Assembly: GCF_011302915.1 (NCBI RefSeq)
Contig: NZ_CP049872.1
Span: 1,736,001 to 1,800,000 of the forward strand
Direction of reading: 5' to 3'
Source of the DNA: Thermomonas sp. HDW16
GTDB lineage: Bacteria > Pseudomonadota > Gammaproteobacteria > Xanthomonadales > Xanthomonadaceae
Length of the DNA: 64,000 bases
Position 1 is the first letter of the stretch; each line of letters begins with the position of its first letter. Below are positions 61,668 to 64,000 of the stretch, piece after piece. Made by a program: the position numbers and the translations under genes. Below the pieces are notes generated by a model. That model saw nothing but the letters and a program-made list of their open reading frames with translations. It was not told the origin of the DNA and ran no database searches.

Positions 61668-62455
61668 AACGCCTTCGCTCCGGGGTGTTCACCGCCACGG
61701 CATTCGCACTTGCCGCGGGCGTGCTTGCGGGCGTGGCGCTGGCGCAGGATCCGACACCAGCAACCGCCGCCACCGATGCGCCAACCGATGCCAGCGCAGC
61801 ACCCACTGCCGCCCCGGCATTCCGCGACCTGCGCCGCATCCGCCCGATCCAGGGCGATGCCGCCGCCGGCCTAGCCAAGTCCGAGCTCTGCGCCGCCTGC
61901 CACGGCGCCAACGGCGTGGCGATCGCGCCGATCTTTCCCAACCTGGCCGGCCAGCACGCGGACTACCTGTACTGGGAACTGATGGAATACCACAGCGGCG
62001 CGATGCCGGATTCGCCGATGGCGCCGCTTGCGGCAAGCCTGAGCGAAGCCGACATGCGCGATCTGGCGCTGTACTACGCCAGCCTTCCAACAGGCCGTAT
62101 CCCCGCGGAAGAAGGTGCCGCACCACCGGATCCCGCGCTGATGGCGCGTGGGAAGCAACTGTTCACCGAAGGCGATCCTTCCAAGGGTATTCCTCCCTGC
62201 CAGGGCTGCCATGGTGCCGATGCCAAGGGCTTCCCGAACGCGAACCAACCCGATCGCGATGGCGATACGCCATGGGCGGTCTATCCGATGCTGCGTGGGC
62301 AGAACGCCGCTTACCTGCAGTCGCGTCTTGCAACCTTCCACGGGCAACAGCTGCACAGCTCCACCGCCGACCACGTGATGAACGGCGTCGGCCAACGCCT
62401 GGACGACAACGACATCGCCGCGGTTTCCACGTGGCTATCCGAGTTGGCGCCCTGA
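61664..62455 (+). CDS. Diheme cytochrome c (c4-like)
   Basis: 263 aa with signal peptide, an Ala/Thr/Pro-rich linker (30-52) and two cytochrome c domains with CAACH (C76) and CQGCH (C179). Each is followed by methionines suitable as axial ligands (SPMAPLAASLSEADM, then YPMLRGQ). Arrangement resembles cytochrome c4. It is translationally coupled to the barrel gene, so it is probably the periplasmic partner that takes or gives electrons to the decaheme. Confidence 0.92.
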   Translation: MKRLRSGVFTATAFALAAGVLAGVALAQDPTPATAATDAPTDASAAPTAAPAFRDLRRIRPIQGDAAAGLAKSELCAACHGANGVAIAPIFPNLAGQHADYLYWELMEYHSGAMPDSPMAPLAASLSEADMRDLALYYASLPTGRIPAEEGAAPPDPALMARGKQLFTEGDPSKGIPPCQGCHGADAKGFPNANQPDRDGDTPWAVYPMLRGQNAAYLQSRLATFHGQQLHSSTADHVMNGVGQRLDDNDIAAVSTWLSELAP

Positions 62456-62495
62456 TCCACCCTCCCCCTCCCTACCCCACGTCTGGAGTCACACC

Positions 62496-62957
62496 ATGCA
62501 ACATCGCCTTATCGCCATTGCAGTCCTGCTGATCGCTTCCGTCTTGCCGCTTGCGGGCAAAGCCGCCACCTGCTCGGTCGACCTGACCGGCAGCGATGCG
62601 ATGAAATACAACATGACCAACATCGACGTCAGCAAGAGCTGCAAGACGTTCACCATCAACCTCAAACACATCGGCAAGATGGCCCGCAACGTGATGGGCC
62701 ATAACGTCGTCATCGCCAAGACAGCCGACATGGCCGGCATCGACAAGGACGGCATGACCGCCGGCCTGGCCACGGACTACATCAAGGCCGGCGATGCACG
62801 GGCCATCGCCCATAGCAAGGTCGTCGGCGGCGGCGAGTCGACCTCGATCCAGGTCCCGGTCGCCAAGCTCGTTGCTGCCGGTGCGCCGCTGTCGTTCTTC
62901 TGCAGCTTCCCCGGTCATTCCACCCTGATGAAGGGCACCATCACCCTCAAGCCCTGA
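62496..62957 (+). CDS. Azurin
   Basis: 153 aa soluble periplasmic blue-copper protein. Signal peptide cleaved near A24, disulfide pair C26/C49, and copper ligands H69, C136, H141, M145 (FFCSFPGHSTLMKG). Clearly paralogous to the lipid-anchored azurin at 56584, with long shared runs at DNA level. It closes the block inserted in the ccm operon. Confidence 0.95.
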   Translation: MQHRLIAIAVLLIASVLPLAGKAATCSVDLTGSDAMKYNMTNIDVSKSCKTFTINLKHIGKMARNVMGHNVVIAKTADMAGIDKDGMTAGLATDYIKAGDARAIAHSKVVGGGESTSIQVPVAKLVAAGAPLSFFCSFPGHSTLMKGTITLKP

Positions 62958-62961
62958 ACGG

Positions 62962-62996
62962 GCGCGGCTTCGCTGCCGCGCGATTGGCGCGGCAGC
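62962..62996 (+). promoter_or_regulatory. Two mutually exclusive hairpins after azurin
   Basis: GCGCGGC (62962-62968) can pair with GCCGCGC (62975-62981). Alternatively GCTGCCGCGC (62972-62981) pairs for 10 bp with GCGCGGCAGC (62987-62996). The shared segment allows only one at a time. No U-run follows. A third hairpin, GGGCGCG/CGCGCCC (63041-63060), precedes ccmC. Function uncertain. Confidence 0.35.
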
Positions 62997-63089
62997 CGCA
63001 AGTCTGGGAAAATGGCGCGGTAATTTAGGAACCTGGCCGCGGGCGCGCAATGTCGCGCCCCCTTCGACGCGAGCGATGAAACACCCCAC

Positions 63090-63842
63090 ATGAATCCGCT
63101 CGTCCGCTGGTTACACCAACTCGGCTCGCCCCCCTATTTCGACCGCTTCGCCACCCGCTGGGCGCCTTGGGCCTATTTGTCGGGCCTGATCGCGATGGCC
63201 GTGGGCCTGTACGGCGCATTGTTCGTGGTGCCGGCCGATTACCAGCAGGGCGACAGCTTCCGCATCCTCTACATCCACGTGCCTGCCGCGTGGATGAGCA
63301 TGGCGATCTTCGGATTGATGGCACTGTACGCCGCCATCGCGCTGATCTGGCGAATCAAGTTGTGCGAAATCCTGGCGATGGCCTGTGCCCCCAGCGGCGC
63401 GGCATTCACCCTGATCACGTTGCTCACCGGTTCGATCTGGGGCAAGCCGATGTGGGGCACTTGGTGGGATTGGGATCCACGCCTCACCACCGAATTGATC
63501 CTGCTGTTCCTGTACCTGGGCGTGATGGGCCTGTACGCGGCCATCGATGACCGCCGCAATGCCGCGCGCGCCGCCGGCTTCCTGGCCATCGTCGGCGTGG
63601 CCCTGCTGCCGGTGATCCGCTGGTCAGTGGTGTGGTGGAACTCGTTGCACCAGGGCCAGACCATCAACCTGTTTGGCAAGTCGCACATGGATCCCAGCAT
63701 GTTGTGGCCGCTGTGGTGGATGATCGTCGGCACCAAGCTGTGGTTCGTCGGTTCGTTGCTGAGCCGCGCGCGCGCCGACAACTTGCGCCGCGAAGCGGGC
63801 AAGGACTGGGTGGCGAAACTCGCCATGGGAGGCACCCGATGA
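63090..63842 (+). CDS. ccmC: Heme exporter protein CcmC
   Basis: 250 aa inner-membrane protein with six hydrophobic segments and the heme-binding WGTWWDWD motif (122-129), flanked by periplasmic histidines H63 and H187. It loads heme on CcmE. It is separated from ccmB by the azurin-decaheme block and overlaps ccmD (ATGA). Confidence 0.96.
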   Translation: MNPLVRWLHQLGSPPYFDRFATRWAPWAYLSGLIAMAVGLYGALFVVPADYQQGDSFRILYIHVPAAWMSMAIFGLMALYAAIALIWRIKLCEILAMACAPSGAAFTLITLLTGSIWGKPMWGTWWDWDPRLTTELILLFLYLGVMGLYAAIDDRRNAARAAGFLAIVGVALLPVIRWSVVWWNSLHQGQTINLFGKSHMDPSMLWPLWWMIVGTKLWFVGSLLSRARADNLRREAGKDWVAKLAMGGTR

Positions 63843-64000
63843 GTTATCGCGACTACGTGATTGCCGCCTATGCGGTGTTCGCCATCATCCTGCTGTGGGA
63901 TTACGTCGTGCCGAAGCTGCAAGTCCGCTCCGCGCTGCGGGCCGCGCACCTGCGCACAACGCGTGCAAGCGCGCGCAACACACCCACGGAGCTCGAACGA
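63839..64000 (+). CDS. ccmD: Heme exporter protein CcmD (runs off the window)
   Basis: 54 codons are visible without a stop. MSYRDYVIAAYAVFAIILLW is a single membrane segment, followed by a basic cytoplasmic tail, the CcmD layout. It stabilises the CcmC-CcmE-heme complex. The start overlaps the ccmC stop. The 3' end lies beyond the right edge. Confidence 0.85.
   Translation, partial: MSYRDYVIAAYAVFAIILLWDYVVPKLQVRSALRAAHLRTTRASARNTPTELER

Noticed and set aside
56497..63089. Integrated mobile element carrying the electron-transfer genes
   Set aside because: No integrase, transposase, terminal inverted repeat or tRNA is visible at either edge, and base composition looks like the neighbours, so transfer remains unproven.

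Overview
The window is GC-rich, densely packed bacterial DNA. Gene content and order (metH in two genes, fumC/purB, sucAB-lpdA, gyrA-mtnA, smc-zipA-ligA-epmA, scpAB-rluB, ccm) and GyrA with Gln at position 83 point to the gammaproteobacterial family Xanthomonadaceae/Lysobacteraceae, in the Lysobacter/Thermomonas/Luteimonas neighbourhood. The genus is inference. I found no rRNA, tRNA, CRISPR, transposase, integrase or replication origin. No gene-free stretch exceeds about 290 bases.

Layout. 1-5.0 kb: two-gene cobalamin methionine synthase and an MFS transporter. 5.0-9.8 kb (minus): UDP-glucose dehydrogenase, SlyX, a DUF2058 protein, two FKBP-type prolyl isomerases and a glutathione peroxidase. 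9.8-14.3 kb: a self-contained envelope operon with a small membrane peptide, a YtrA-type GntR repressor, an ABC exporter and three secreted or lipid-anchored proteins, behind a promoter overlapped by a near-perfect operator. 14.3-20.2 kb: fumC, then purB, a lipoprotein subclass B3 metallo-beta-lactamase homologue, the uL16 hydroxylase and a GNAT fusion in one overlapping operon. 20.2-26.1 kb: 2-oxoglutarate dehydrogenase (sucA, sucB, lpdA) with an intergenic repeat. 26.1-30.8 kb: cation antiporter, LOG-type hydrolase, quinone-oxidoreductase-like enzyme, PilH-like regulator, CbpA and a peroxiredoxin. 30.8-39.1 kb (minus): gyrA, mtnA, a DUF3011 triple-repeat protein, epmA and ligA. 39.1-47.8 kb: zipA and smc, bolA/yciI, then scpA-scpB-rluB. 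Chromosome segregation is thus encoded by two nearby, oppositely oriented operons. 47.9-50.3 kb: pirin (apparent frameshift), two OsmC proteins and an FMN reductase. 50.3-55.1 kb (minus): TonB receptor with a DUF2946 protein, and an omega-amidase/methionine aminotransferase pair. 55.2-64.0 kb: cytochrome c maturation genes ccmA-ccmB ... ccmC-ccmD.

The most interesting region is 56.5-63.1 kb. The ccm operon is interrupted between ccmB and ccmC by a 6.6-kb block: azurin lipoprotein, TetR regulator, decaheme c-type cytochrome (MtrA/DmsE type), MtrB/PioB-type outer-membrane barrel, diheme cytochrome c and a second azurin. This looks like a porin-cytochrome conduit for moving electrons across the outer membrane (outward respiration, or inward from metal oxidation), with blue-copper and cytochrome carriers, embedded in the heme-attachment genes it needs. 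An Anr/FNR-like site lies before the first azurin. A perfect Anr/FNR consensus lies before the DUF2946-TonB receptor pair about 3 kb away, suggesting one low-oxygen, copper-linked programme.
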